This document shows, in pieces, positions 51,730-61,284 of a stretch of 64,000 bases of DNA; positions within the stretch are counted from its first letter, which is position 1; every line of letters starts with the position of its first letter. This DNA is from Planococcus shenhongbingii (GTDB taxonomy: Bacteria > Bacillota > Bacilli > Bacillales_A > Planococcaceae). The translations under genes were made by a program, and so were the position numbers. The stretch spans positions 2,914,001 through 2,978,000 of the forward strand of contig NZ_CP129235.1 in NCBI RefSeq assembly GCF_030413635.1, in the 5' to 3' direction. The notes under the pieces are model-generated. The model was given only the letters and a program-made list of their open reading frames with translations, had not been told where the DNA came from and did not search any database.

Positions 51730-51768
51730 AAAGCCATCGAAAATCAGCGATTTTCGATGGCTTTTTTT
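51730..51768. terminator. Terminator of the CDP-glycerol transferase gene
   Basis: 16-bp stem (51730-51745 with 51749-51764), three-base loop, T runs on both strands. Confidence 0.9.
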
Positions 51769-51773
51769 ATCAA

Positions 51774-52994
51774 TTATTTTTTCACCTTAAGAAATGTTTT
51801 TACCACACGTTCTGCTGCACGGCCGTCTTCTAATGAAGAAAACTTTTGTTTAAAGGCTGTAATTTTAGAATTTTTTGATGTATGCGACTCCATTATTCCG
51901 TCGATTTCCCGAAACAATTCAGCTTCAGTTTGCACAATAGGGCCGGGCGCTTCAGTCTCAATATCAAAATAAAAGCCTCGAAGCTGATCGCGGTATTCCT
52001 CCAAATCATACATAAAGAAAACAATTGGGCGATTTAAAATAGCATAGTCAAAGAAAACCGATGAATAATCCGTAACCAGCAAATCCGAAATCAAATATAA
52101 ATCCCGAATATCCGGATAATCCGATACATTGAAAACAATCCCTTTATGAGCAAAAAAATCAAAACGTTCAGCCACCAGATAATGCATCCGGGACAATAGC
52201 ACCCATTCATCTCCATACTTCTCTTTCCAGCTTTTTAAATCGAATTGGAATTCAAATTTGTATTTTCCTTTTTCAAAAAACTCATTATCACGCCAAGTTG
52301 GTGCATACATCATGACTTTTTTATCTTCCGGAATGCCTATTTCCTGTTTGATTGCACTGATCCTGGCTGGCGACGGATTAGCCAATGCATCATTTCTTGG
52401 ATAACCCGATTCAATAACTTTGCCGCGATAACCAAAAGCACGTTTGAAAATTTCGGTTGAATAAGCATTGGGCGACACAAGGTAATCCCACTTTGCTGAC
52501 TCGCTGACAAAGTTTTTTTTATAATTCTCGGTATTAGTTCCAGGCATATGTACTTGTTTAATATCAATTCCAAGTTTTTTCAGTGGCGTCCCGTGCCATG
52601 TCTGAACATATACCGTGCCAGAAGGCTTAGGCATCCAGCCTGGCAACCGGACATTATTAACCCAATATTTCGCTCGAGGAAAAGTTAAAAACCAGCGAAT
52701 AGTAAATCGGCGGATATAAGGCACTTGAAATTTGTCGAATAGCTGCATGGCCCGCCGATCGACACTCCACAGCAGCTGATATTCCGGATTATGCTCTTTC
52801 ATATGTTCATAAATGGCACGAGGATTGTCACTGTATTGCCTGGCATGGAAACTTTCAAATATGACCAGTTTTCTTTTTCGAGGCAATAAGCCCATTAAGA
52901 TGAATAATAAGCGAAAGGCAATGAGAAAAATTCTGGATTTCTTAAGAGAGTTCAACTTTTCTAAAAAACGTTTAAATATCAATTTAAGTTTCAT
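51774..52994 (-). CDS. CDP-glycerol glycerophosphotransferase family protein (TagF/TagB-like)
   Basis: 406 residues. Family motifs: KLVIFESFHARQYSDNPRAI, KYWVNN, YVQTWHGTPLKKLGIDI, WDYLVSPNAYSTEIFKRAF, ESGYPRNDAL, MMYAPTWRDN, RMHYLV and LVTDYSSVFFDYA with the catalytic-site Asp/Ser pocket. Such enzymes transfer glycerol-phosphate from CDP-glycerol to wall teichoic acid on the inner membrane face. Without the long N-terminal extension of TagF it could be primer (TagB) or polymerase type. Monocistronic, divergent from tagD. Confidence 0.9.
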   Translation of the reverse strand: MKLKLIFKRFLEKLNSLKKSRIFLIAFRLLFILMGLLPRKRKLVIFESFHARQYSDNPRAIYEHMKEHNPEYQLLWSVDRRAMQLFDKFQVPYIRRFTIRWFLTFPRAKYWVNNVRLPGWMPKPSGTVYVQTWHGTPLKKLGIDIKQVHMPGTNTENYKKNFVSESAKWDYLVSPNAYSTEIFKRAFGYRGKVIESGYPRNDALANPSPARISAIKQEIGIPEDKKVMMYAPTWRDNEFFEKGKYKFEFQFDLKSWKEKYGDEWVLLSRMHYLVAERFDFFAHKGIVFNVSDYPDIRDLYLISDLLVTDYSSVFFDYAILNRPIVFFMYDLEEYRDQLRGFYFDIETEAPGPIVQTEAELFREIDGIMESHTSKNSKITAFKQKFSSLEDGRAAERVVKTFLKVKK

Positions 52995-53358
52995 TGCCTC
53001 TTCCCTCCATTGTCTATCTTGCCTAAATAGGCAATAAAATTCTCGCAGATTTAAGCAGAAAATCCACCTATTGTTAAAGTCTGATTGGTTTGACTGACAA
53101 TCAGCGAAGATGATGATCCCCTACTGATTGAATTTCTCTTTATACATTATGAAATAGATTTATAAATCATTATGGAACATTTCTGATTTTTCTGCTATGT
53201 TTAAATCAGTGTTATTATAAAATCTAAATATTCTAAACAATTTAAAACAAAACAGAAGTATTAAAGCTTCTTAAATAATGCCCAGAATAACATAACTTGT
53301 ACAGCAATATGTAATCAAGTGGAAATAAAACCCTTACATTAGAAAGGCAGTGTTGTAG
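52995..53358. other. Divergent spacer between the glycerophosphotransferase gene and tagD
   Basis: 364 bp, very AT-rich on the tagD side; no ORF. A short inverted repeat TTGCCTAAATAGGCAA lies at 53018-53033 and could be an operator or leader hairpin; promoters are expected but not resolved. Confidence 0.45.
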
Positions 53359-53751
53359 ATGAAAAAAGTAATTACGTACGGGACATTTGATTTAATTCAC
53401 CATGGGCATATAAATATTTTAAAAAAAGCAAAAGAGCTTGGGGACTATTTAGTTGTCGGCCTCTCCACTGATGAATTTAATGCGATTAAAGGAAAAGGCG
53501 CATACCATTCATATGAAGAAAGGAAATTGATATTAGAAGCGATTAAATACGTCGACGAGGTAATTCCAGAAAAAAGATGGGGACAGAAAGTGGATGACAT
53601 TAAGACACATAATGTGGAAGTTTTCGTTATGGGTTCAGATTGGGAAGGGAAATTTGATGATTTAAGTGAGTTTTGCGACGTAATTTACTTGCCGCGCACT
53701 GAAGGTGTTTCTACTACAAAAATAAAAACCGATCTTTATAACAAGCAATGA
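53359..53751 (+). CDS. tagD: Glycerol-3-phosphate cytidylyltransferase TagD
   Basis: 130 residues, standard TagD length. Makes CDP-glycerol from CTP and glycerol-3-phosphate. YGTFDLIHHGHINILKKAKE has the HxGH nucleotide-binding motif; RTEGVSTTKIKTDL is the second signature. RWGQKVDDI and FVMGSDWEGKF match the substrate-pocket regions. It shares ATGA with the next transferase gene, so donor synthesis and use are coupled. The ribosome site GAAAGG is somewhat distant (11 nt) from ATG. Confidence 0.96.
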   Translation: MKKVITYGTFDLIHHGHINILKKAKELGDYLVVGLSTDEFNAIKGKGAYHSYEERKLILEAIKYVDEVIPEKRWGQKVDDIKTHNVEVFVMGSDWEGKFDDLSEFCDVIYLPRTEGVSTTKIKTDLYNKQ

Positions 53752-54944
53752 TGAAAGAAGGCATTATTTCTTTTTATCTTTTCTTGTTTAAAGCTCTCTT
53801 TGCCTTTTTTAGCTGGTTTCCACTGAAAAACAAAACCCTCTTCCTTTCTTCTTTTGGAGACAATGCTTTTTTCATGGCTAAGGAGCTGGCTCAGTTTCAA
53901 ACTCATCAACTCATCTTTGCCAATCATTCTCGCTGCAAAATAGATTTCACAAAAATCAACACGAATAATAAAAAAATATATACTTTCGAAACAATTAATA
54001 TTTTGCATACCTTATTTTCCGCTTATCATTTGGCTACTTCTAAATATGTTTTCATTGATAATTATTTAGGAATCTTATCTGTTATACGTTTTCGAAAAGA
54101 AGTAAAATGCGTACAGCTTTGGCATGCTGCAGGTGCCATCAAAAAATTTGGCTGGTGCGATCCGGAAACCAGTATGAGAAACAAACGTGCTCAATCCAGA
54201 TTCCAAAAAGTCTACGACCAGTTCCACTACATTCCCGTAGGTTCCCGACTGATGGCCCATATCTTTGCTGAATCATTTCATCTCGACTCCAACCACTTTT
54301 TGTATACCGGGGTTCCCCAAACGGACTTTTATTTTGATGCGGCCGCTAGAGCGAATGGCATGGTAAAAGTAGAACGAACATACCCAGCCATTGAAGGCAA
54401 AAAAGTAATATTATACGCCCCTACTTTCCGTAAAGATGAACTTTCCAAAATGGAATTAAAGTTGAATATAGCGGAAATGCTTGAAAAACTTGGAGACGAT
54501 TATGTGCTGCTGATCCGGCTGCATCCATCTGTGCAGGGAAGCTCTCAGCTGCCTGAAGATCCTAGAGTCATTTCAGTCAGCAATTACCCGCATATTAATG
54601 AGTTGTTAACAGCAAGTGATATATTAATCACAGACTATTCCTCGATACCGGTCGAGTTTTCCCTATTGCGTAAAAAAATGATTTTCTTTACATACGATTC
54701 GGAAACTTATAACGACACTCAAGGATTGTGGACTGAAGAAATTTCACATTTCCCGGGTCCGCTCGTGAAGACGACTGCACAGCTTATTCAGCATATTTTA
54801 GATGCTGAAGTCGATTACGGCAAAATTGACCGGTTCAGCAATCATTGGAACACCTTCTCTACCGGCCAATCTACCCGCCAATTGGTTCAGGCTATTTATG
54901 ATGAAAAAGACTTGGAGACAAAAGAAAAAAACAATCCCTGGTAG
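53748..54944 (+). CDS. CDP-glycerol glycerophosphotransferase, TagB-like
   Basis: 398 residues. YLFLFKALFAFFSWFPLKNKTLFLSS at the N-terminus (membrane-associating), CVQLWHAAGAIKKFGW (TagB-type rather than WHGTPLKK), GVPQTDFYF, ILYAPTFRKDE, IRLHPSVQ, ASDILITDYSSIPVEF. The LWHAAGAIKKFG pattern is typical of TagB primases that add the first glycerol-phosphate to the linkage unit, so TagB is favoured. Overlaps tagD by 4 nt; its stop lies within a terminator hairpin. Confidence 0.88.
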   Translation: MMKEGIISFYLFLFKALFAFFSWFPLKNKTLFLSSFGDNAFFMAKELAQFQTHQLIFANHSRCKIDFTKINTNNKKIYTFETINILHTLFSAYHLATSKYVFIDNYLGILSVIRFRKEVKCVQLWHAAGAIKKFGWCDPETSMRNKRAQSRFQKVYDQFHYIPVGSRLMAHIFAESFHLDSNHFLYTGVPQTDFYFDAAARANGMVKVERTYPAIEGKKVILYAPTFRKDELSKMELKLNIAEMLEKLGDDYVLLIRLHPSVQGSSQLPEDPRVISVSNYPHINELLTASDILITDYSSIPVEFSLLRKKMIFFTYDSETYNDTQGLWTEEISHFPGPLVKTTAQLIQHILDAEVDYGKIDRFSNHWNTFSTGQSTRQLVQAIYDEKDLETKEKNNPW

Positions 54945-54959
54945 AGGGATTGTTTTTTC
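54926..54959 (+). terminator. Terminator of the tagD operon
   Basis: 14-bp stem AAAAAACAATCCCT/AGGGATTGTTTTTT with loop GGTAG; it includes the stop codon of the TagB-like gene. Confidence 0.9.
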
Positions 54960-55006
54960 AGCAGTTTAGAAAGTTAAAATTTGCATTAGTGGTCAGGTCC
55001 TCCTAT

Positions 55007-55800
55007 AACCGATATTCCGCCAACCAGCTGCGAAGACATTGGCCGAGGTTTGTGAGGCCAAGTCTTTGCGACGAAGCGCGCAGCGCTGCAGGAGCATAGG
55101 TTTTCAGCCGCGGGCGAGCGCCAAGCCGCTTCGTCGCTCACACTCCTGTTTCTGTCTCTGCATCGCTGCGCTAGCTTCGAGACATGGAAAAGCGTTGCAT
55201 CGCTGCGCTAGCTTCGAAACATGAAAGGGCGTTGCAGGGTCTCGGCTGTCTCGTCGCTTACGCTGCCCCGCAGGCAAGACATGAGCCGACGCCTGCGAGG
55301 CTACGTCTTTGCGACGAGCTTGCGCAGGAGCAGTACGGTTTTCTCCGCTGTTTGGCTCCATATCTGGAAAGCAGGACAAACATTAGAGAGCTTTCCAAAA
55401 CAATCACTCTTTTAGAGCATCTCTAAAAGGGATAAAAGCGAGCTGAATGCAGCGGAAGGCGGCGAAGGGCAAAGACGTGCTCCTGTTTCTGCATCGCTGC
55501 GCTAGCTTCGAAACATGAAAGTGCGTTGCAGCGCCAGGCGCTTCGTCGCAAAGGCACCACCCGACTATGGTCGGCTGATGCCTTTTCTGCGGGAGCAGCG
55601 AAGCGAGGCGAGTCCTGAGACCCCGCAGGGAATGAATGGGGCAAAAGCAGTTTGCCCAGTTCATTTGCGACGAAGCTAGCGCAGCGATGCAGGAGCACAC
55701 GGTTTTCGCCAGCGAGCGAGGAGGCTCAGGCCGCCCCCCGCGAAAAGCGTCCGCCCTGGAGCGAAATGGATAAGGCTATCGAGAGTTTCTCGACAGCCTT
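55007..55800. repeat. GC-rich mosaic repeat, copy B (about 794 bp, inverted relative to copy A)
   Basis: Reverse-orientation copy of 11283-11647, from AACCGATATTCCGCC to the hairpin GGCTATCGAG...CTCGACAGCC, enlarged by insertions made of a recurring module (TGCATCGCTGCGCTAGCTTC or its complement) at about 55065, 55159, 55196, 55311, 55489 and 55664. Insertions interrupt otherwise matching segments, e.g. between GAGGAGGCTC... and CCCTGCGGGG-type blocks. No credible protein gene. Confidence 0.85.
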
Positions 55801-55802
55801 AT

Positions 55803-57353
55803 TCATTTCTTCCATAAAGGCGCTAAAGCCTTTTTCACATAATCTTTCACACGTTTTTTATGGATCTGCATACTCAGATTGCCGTAATTAGTTCGGTAAA
55901 GGGACAATGTATAATTTCCTTTTTTAAATGCTTCTGCAGTTTTAAACGCCTTGGGAAGCGCCCGAACTCTGGCCGGCGGCGATTTCGGAAATGCTCCTAG
56001 CTTGTAATAGAAGTCATACGCAGCTTCTTGATGCTCTTTTTCAAACTGTTTGGAATCAATCACTGCCGTGAAAACTTGCTCTTCGAATGGATAACAAGAA
56101 GATGTCTCTGCCTGTGTTAACTGGAGAGGTGTTAAAATCTTTTCCTGTCCACTTTTCCTATCAATTAGGTAGAATGTTCCATTCACTGGATAAGATGCTT
56201 TTGGAATTCTCAACTTTCCTTCTAATCGCCACTTAGCTTCCATTTTTTCTATATGCTCAACAATCATCTCCGGCTTTAAAAAAGGAGTTACCTCAATATC
56301 CTGTCGAAAGCCTTTTAACACAAAACGGTCTTGTTCCTGTGTCACAATCGGTTGCTCTTCCGTATCCATCAGCATTTGCGAAAAAAGAAAAAGGTCTTCT
56401 GTATTCCCTTCCAGCAAGAGGCCATACATTGCCCTTTCTTTATCCGGCAATTTTAATGCAGTTTCCGTTGGAATGGCCCGTAAAAAAGAAGAAGTCTGCT
56501 GCTTCCACTCCTCCTTTTCCGCGGGATCAATCAAAGCGAATTTAACAGCATGCAGCCGCATAACATCAAGCAAGCTTTTCAAGTCGTGTTCTTCGATGAT
56601 TCGTTTGTCAATATGACGATTGACTAGCCATTGGCGGTTTTCAGCAAGCGCCTCGAGGCGGTGCAGCGTGTTTTCGAGCTTCATCTGCTGCTGGGTAATG
56701 GAAGGCTTGTCTTCGGCGTCCCGGACACGCCAGTGATACACCACTTCATCTATCACTGCAATTTTCTCCGCTAAAACAGCCGCTTTCATAGTCAAAGCCA
56801 AATCCTCATAATACTTGCCTTCTTTAAAGCAAAGACTGTTTCCCTTAAGAAAATCTGTTCTCCATAATTTATTGCAGGCGATTGAATCCTGCAGCAGTTC
56901 CGGACTGTTCAAAAGTGTAGTCAGTCCCGGCTTTCTATACAAATCAAACTCCAAGTGGCGGATAGGTACATACATGCGATTTTCATTAAAGCGCAGTACT
57001 TTTCCAACAGAATAATCAGCATTGTTTTTCCGTATAGTTGCGGCAAGCAGAGCAATGGAATTTTCAGGCAGGACATCATCAGCATCCAAGAAGAAAATAT
57101 ACTGTCCCGCACTTAAACTGATTCCCCGGTTGCGTGTATAACCGAGCCCCTGGTTTTTCTGGTTAAAGGTTTTAAAGCGCTTATCAGAAGAAGCGAATTT
57201 ATTTATTAATTCTTCGCTGCTGTCGGTTGAACCATCATTAATAACGATGATTTCGAGAGGTTGATAAGTTTGCCCTGCCGCGGAAGCCAAGCATTCCTCA
57301 AGATAAGGAACAGCATTAAAAACAGGAATAACAATTGAAACAAGCCCCTGCAC
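55803..57353 (-). CDS. GT2 glycosyltransferase with C-terminal extension
   Basis: 516 residues. GT-A domain in the first 230: VSIVIPVFNAVPYLEECL, IVINDGSTDSSEE, GLGYTRNRGI, IFFLDADDVLPE (DxD), CNKLWRTDF and YYEDLALT. The C-terminal part (about 230-516) is a helical and beta region, found in the same form in the N-terminal half of the GT2-TagF fusion next door, and may bind polymer. GTG 57353 is preferred (GGAGGAGTG upstream); ATG 57374 has no ribosome site. Probably glycosylates or builds part of the wall teichoic acid. Confidence 0.82.
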   Translation of the reverse strand: MQGLVSIVIPVFNAVPYLEECLASAAGQTYQPLEIIVINDGSTDSSEELINKFASSDKRFKTFNQKNQGLGYTRNRGISLSAGQYIFFLDADDVLPENSIALLAATIRKNNADYSVGKVLRFNENRMYVPIRHLEFDLYRKPGLTTLLNSPELLQDSIACNKLWRTDFLKGNSLCFKEGKYYEDLALTMKAAVLAEKIAVIDEVVYHWRVRDAEDKPSITQQQMKLENTLHRLEALAENRQWLVNRHIDKRIIEEHDLKSLLDVMRLHAVKFALIDPAEKEEWKQQTSSFLRAIPTETALKLPDKERAMYGLLLEGNTEDLFLFSQMLMDTEEQPIVTQEQDRFVLKGFRQDIEVTPFLKPEMIVEHIEKMEAKWRLEGKLRIPKASYPVNGTFYLIDRKSGQEKILTPLQLTQAETSSCYPFEEQVFTAVIDSKQFEKEHQEAAYDFYYKLGAFPKSPPARVRALPKAFKTAEAFKKGNYTLSLYRTNYGNLSMQIHKKRVKDYVKKALAPLWKK

Positions 57354-57382
57354 AGTCTTCACTCCTCCATCCATGATAGAAA

Positions 57383-57412
57383 CAAAAAGAGCTGCCGTTT
57401 AAGCAACTCTTT
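57383..57412 (-). terminator. Hairpin between GT2-TagF fusion and GT2 genes
   Basis: AAAAAGAG.TTGC/GCAG.CTCTTTTT on the minus strand followed by G and TTTC; a partial terminator or attenuator inside the operon. Confidence 0.65.
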
Positions 57413-57415
57413 TTG

Positions 57416-60088
57416 TCATTTACGATTGAATACTTTCTCAACCACTTTTGCAGAAGCTTGTCCATCTTCGATGCTTCCGAACTCTGCAACAAACCTGTCC
57501 AAAGCCGCATCAAAACTATGCAGTTCATTTTGATGATTTATAAAATGCAGTACTTCTTCAATCGTCTGGCACACAGGTCCTGGCGCCAATTCAGCGAAAT
57601 CGAAATACATTCCACGACGTGTAATATATTCTTCGAGGTCGTAGCAGTATAAAATAATCGGGCGCTTCAGCAGAGCATAGTCAAACATGACCGACGAATA
57701 ATCGGTAACCAATAAATCTGCCAGCAAATAGAGTTCTTGGATATCCTGGTAATTTGATGCATTGATGATATTCCCGGGAAGTTCCAATTGAGAAATCTTC
57801 TCCGACAGCAGATAATGCAGACGCAGCAATATGATTGAGTTTCCCTCAATTTCCCTGCTCATCTTTTGGACATCATCGAGAACCCGCTGAAAAGAATTCG
57901 AATCCCAGTCTCGGAAGGTGGGCGCAAAAAGAATCACGTTGTGATCCGAGGACAATCCAAAATGTTGTTGGACTTTTTGTTTGACAGTTTCAGGCTGATG
58001 GATTAAAAGATCATTTCTCGGGTATCCGGTTTCAAGGATTTCTCCGCCATAGCGGAAGCCTCTGCGCAAGATTTCACTGGTGTAGCGATTCGGCGAAATC
58101 AAGTAATCCCAAGCTTCTGTTTGAAACTTCAGACCAGCCAACTCATTTTTATTCGGAGTTTTCTTCTGGTCATATCCCATCTTTTTCAAAGGAGTGCCAT
58201 GCCATGTCTGAATATAAACCTGATTTTCTTTTTTATTTGCCAACCGGGCAATTCCTTGATTATCCACCCAGTATTTCGCACGGTTTAAATAGTAGAAATG
58301 CTTCAGACTGTTTCGCTTCACTTTGATAGCTGGTCCAGGCACTTCTACTTGGCCTGGATCTTGAAAAGACCAGATATATTTGTACTTGCGGCCGCTTTTA
58401 AATAAGTGCTCATACAGGTATTTTGGGCTATCGCTATACTGCTTGCCCATATGGCTTTCAAAAAGCACCCATTGAGAATGGACAGGAAGTTTGGGAATAA
58501 ATTTTTTAACTAGATTTTGGTATACAGTCCTTTTTCTTTCTGATTTTTCTTTAGACGGGATGAGTTTGCTTTGGGATACTTTCCATTTCAGCATATCCAA
58601 AGTTTTAACAGGCAATACACGAATAGAAAAAGAATTCTTCTGGTTGATAAAAATGCCTTTTGCCAGATTGTCATCTTTCACTTCAATATTAGGCAATTCG
58701 GCCACGCTGGTATTCTTCACAAGTTCTTTATGGAGATTGCCTCTATGTTTTACATATAACGACAAATAATAATTTCCAGCCGTCATTTCTCTTACATTGA
58801 ACTGTACAATTCCTTTCGCCGATCTTTCTGAAGCAAGAAGAGCTCCCGTCTGTCTGTTTCTCAACATCCAATATTCTTTGATTTCCAAAGGATCAATTGA
58901 ATTCACTTCCACTTCGGCGTTAAAAGAAAACTGTTCATAGTCCAGATGTATATCAAATATCGCATATTGGATTTCCGGACGTTGGATTCCTAAGAATTTC
59001 TCATCATTTTTTCCTGGAACGGTAGCAGCAAAATAATATGATTTGCCTTTATTATAGATGCGGTTGTTTTTCGTCGGCAACTCGTTGATATATGCAATAT
59101 AATCATCAAATGCTTCTTTATCGCCAATATACAGTAAGTAGTATAGAATACGATCCCGTTCATTTAATCGGATAAACGCATATTCATCCATAACTTCGTG
59201 CAAGTATTCATAAATCAGCTGATGGAATCTAACTTTGTAATCTTCATCAAATAACAAATAGTCATTGGTATACAATTTTAAATCATGTCGCAAAAACCGA
59301 TTATTCTTGAAACCTTGGTATTGTTGAGCATCTATTTCTTTAAGGAAATTATCATAATAGCGGTGGGAAATAATTCTGTTTTCAAAGTTCTCAAATTCAA
59401 AACGGCGATTGGAAATTGATTTGACAGCCGCATTCTCCACAACACGCCAATAATAAATCGGCTCTGGGATAATGCTTACCGAATCAGCTAAAAAGTAAGC
59501 TTGGCCTGTAAAAAGGACATCTTCATAATGGATGCCTTCCGGAAATCGCAAATTGTGCTTTTTTAAGAAAATTCGATTGTAGATCTTATTGGTTGACATG
59601 CTGTCGAATAACAGCATCGTGAACTCCCGGATGTTTATGTTAATTCGTTCTTTGGAATAAATTTGATTATAATACCAAATTTCATAATTATTGGTGCGGA
59701 TAGCTTGTCCTGCTACAAAGTCAGACTTAGTCCGACCGATGGCTTCAACCATCTTTTCACAAGCCGTAATCGTGTACCAGTCATCTCCGTCTAAAAACAT
59801 CACATATTCTCCTGTTGTGTTTTCAATGCCCGTATTGCGTGGGGTACTGCATCCTCCACTATTTTCGGCAAGATGGATAGCACTAAACTTTGGCTTGTCT
59901 TCAATATAGCGGTCAATCAATTCTCCTGTTCGATCTGTGGAGAAATCATTTACTACTACGACTTCAAAATCTTGAAACGTTTGTTCATTTATAGAATCCA
60001 ATGCTTCTTCTATATACAATTCATTATTAAAGGCAATTACAACTACTGAGAGTTTTGGCTGTTTGATTTTTTGCAGGATATTGACCAC
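57416..60088 (-). CDS. Fusion of GT2 glycosyltransferase and CDP-glycerol glycerophosphotransferase
   Basis: 890 residues. N-terminal GT2: LSVVVIAFNNELYIEEAL, VVVNDFSTDRTGE, NSGGCSTPRNTGIENT, MFLDGDDWYT, YEDVLFTGQAYF. A middle region (about 250-530) includes beta-rich segments. C-terminal TagF-like domain: QWVLFESHMGKQYSDSPKYL, KYWVDNQG, YIQTWHGTPLKKMGYD, WDYLISPNRYTSEILRRGF, ETGYPRNDLL, LFAPTFRDWDS, LLVTDYSSVMFDYALL. One chain could add both a sugar and glycerol-phosphate, giving a mixed backbone. GTG 60088 start: GGGAGGT is 7 nt upstream, inside the end of the preceding gene; the gap is 1 nt. Confidence 0.87.
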   Translation of the reverse strand: MVNILQKIKQPKLSVVVIAFNNELYIEEALDSINEQTFQDFEVVVVNDFSTDRTGELIDRYIEDKPKFSAIHLAENSGGCSTPRNTGIENTTGEYVMFLDGDDWYTITACEKMVEAIGRTKSDFVAGQAIRTNNYEIWYYNQIYSKERININIREFTMLLFDSMSTNKIYNRIFLKKHNLRFPEGIHYEDVLFTGQAYFLADSVSIIPEPIYYWRVVENAAVKSISNRRFEFENFENRIISHRYYDNFLKEIDAQQYQGFKNNRFLRHDLKLYTNDYLLFDEDYKVRFHQLIYEYLHEVMDEYAFIRLNERDRILYYLLYIGDKEAFDDYIAYINELPTKNNRIYNKGKSYYFAATVPGKNDEKFLGIQRPEIQYAIFDIHLDYEQFSFNAEVEVNSIDPLEIKEYWMLRNRQTGALLASERSAKGIVQFNVREMTAGNYYLSLYVKHRGNLHKELVKNTSVAELPNIEVKDDNLAKGIFINQKNSFSIRVLPVKTLDMLKWKVSQSKLIPSKEKSERKRTVYQNLVKKFIPKLPVHSQWVLFESHMGKQYSDSPKYLYEHLFKSGRKYKYIWSFQDPGQVEVPGPAIKVKRNSLKHFYYLNRAKYWVDNQGIARLANKKENQVYIQTWHGTPLKKMGYDQKKTPNKNELAGLKFQTEAWDYLISPNRYTSEILRRGFRYGGEILETGYPRNDLLIHQPETVKQKVQQHFGLSSDHNVILFAPTFRDWDSNSFQRVLDDVQKMSREIEGNSIILLRLHYLLSEKISQLELPGNIINASNYQDIQELYLLADLLVTDYSSVMFDYALLKRPIILYCYDLEEYITRRGMYFDFAELAPGPVCQTIEEVLHFINHQNELHSFDAALDRFVAEFGSIEDGQASAKVVEKVFNRK

Positions 60089-60089
60089 T

Positions 60090-61253
60090 TTACTGACCTC
60101 CCAATTCTTCAAAAAGCTTATACCACTGATTTTTTATAAGCTTTTTTTCGAACTTCAAACTGTTCATAAAAGAATTTTCACTAAACTCCAAGAATATTTT
60201 AGGACTTTTTGCAAGGCGCTTAATCTGGCGCGCGAGGAGTGGAATATCTCCAACAGGAGTGATATATCCATCTTCGTATTCAGTTACAATTTCACGGATG
60301 CCCGGTGCGCAGTCAGTAGAAATACATGGCAATCCGCATGATTGAGCTTCGATCAAGGACATCGGCAAGCCTTCCGCTTTTGAGGTCAATACAAAAAAAC
60401 TTGAAGCCGCCAATGCAGATTGAATATCCTCTGTTTGCCCTTCAAGGAAAATGCGTTCTTCCATGCCGAATATCCGGATCAAACTTTTCAATGATTTTTC
60501 CTCCGGTCCGTCACCGTAGATATGTAGAGTCCAACCTGGCATATCCTTGGCTGCAACACTAAAAGCTTCAATCAAAACATCAAAGCCTTTATCTTCTATA
60601 AGCCTTCCTGAAGAGATGATTTTCTTGTTGCTATATAAAACTTCCGGAGCGTTAAATTGGCGGAATGGTGCGGGATTATACATAACGCCTGTATTAGTGA
60701 AGCCAATTTTTTGAAAGTAGTCCGCGTCTTTCTCAGTCAACAATAAAAACTTGGACACTTGGCGGTAATGACTCAATATTCTCTTATACCGGTGTGAGCC
60801 TTTGGATGCCGCAACACTCTCATGGCTTTGGCCAATAATTTTCACATTCCGTTTATAGAGGAGAGGTTGAATCCATTGCATTCCATAGACTTGAATGACT
60901 ACAACAAATACTTCTTCGCTTCCATACGATTCGAAAAAGCGCATTACCTCATCTCTTTTTTTCTTTAAGAGGTACCGGCGCTTTAATTCTTTCAGAACTT
61001 TTCTCAGTTTAAAAGCCTTCAAGTTTGAAGATAGTTCAATAGGAAGAGGTGCTCGATATCCGTCCGGATGCAGCACTTTTACCGGCACTTCTTCTGAAAA
61101 ATAACTGGGTACATTCTTTTGCTCGTTTATGCTTAAAATGGCCACGTTATGGGAATCCGCCAAAAATTCTTCAGTTAAAATAGAGGCGACCCTTTGTGCG
61201 CCTCCATGGTTATTGTATTCATTTATTAGAAAAACAATATTCTTACTATCCAT
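60090..61253 (-). CDS. GT4 family glycosyltransferase
   Basis: 387 residues, GT-B fold. NIVFLINEYNNHGGAQRVAS gives the glycine-rich acceptor loop; IGQSHESVAASKGS, ISSGRLIEDKGFDVLIEAF, GDGPEEKSLKSLI and FFVLTSKAEGLPMSLIEAQSC (E-x7-E region) mark the donor domain. This type often adds hexoses or HexNAc to teichoic acids. It sits between tagH and the GT2-TagF fusion with tight spacing. ATG 61253 has AAGGAG eight bases upstream; the frame to 61274 lacks a ribosome site. Confidence 0.9.
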   Translation of the reverse strand: MDSKNIVFLINEYNNHGGAQRVASILTEEFLADSHNVAILSINEQKNVPSYFSEEVPVKVLHPDGYRAPLPIELSSNLKAFKLRKVLKELKRRYLLKKKRDEVMRFFESYGSEEVFVVVIQVYGMQWIQPLLYKRNVKIIGQSHESVAASKGSHRYKRILSHYRQVSKFLLLTEKDADYFQKIGFTNTGVMYNPAPFRQFNAPEVLYSNKKIISSGRLIEDKGFDVLIEAFSVAAKDMPGWTLHIYGDGPEEKSLKSLIRIFGMEERIFLEGQTEDIQSALAASSFFVLTSKAEGLPMSLIEAQSCGLPCISTDCAPGIREIVTEYEDGYITPVGDIPLLARQIKRLAKSPKIFLEFSENSFMNSLKFEKKLIKNQWYKLFEELGGQ

Positions 61254-61284
61254 GAATTTACTCCTTAAGAACATATTGTTGGTT

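Noticed and set aside
55039..55700. Several ORFs of 61-98 codons on both strands of repeat copy B
   Set aside because: Overlapping, low-complexity and repeat-derived; no start signals and no protein family.
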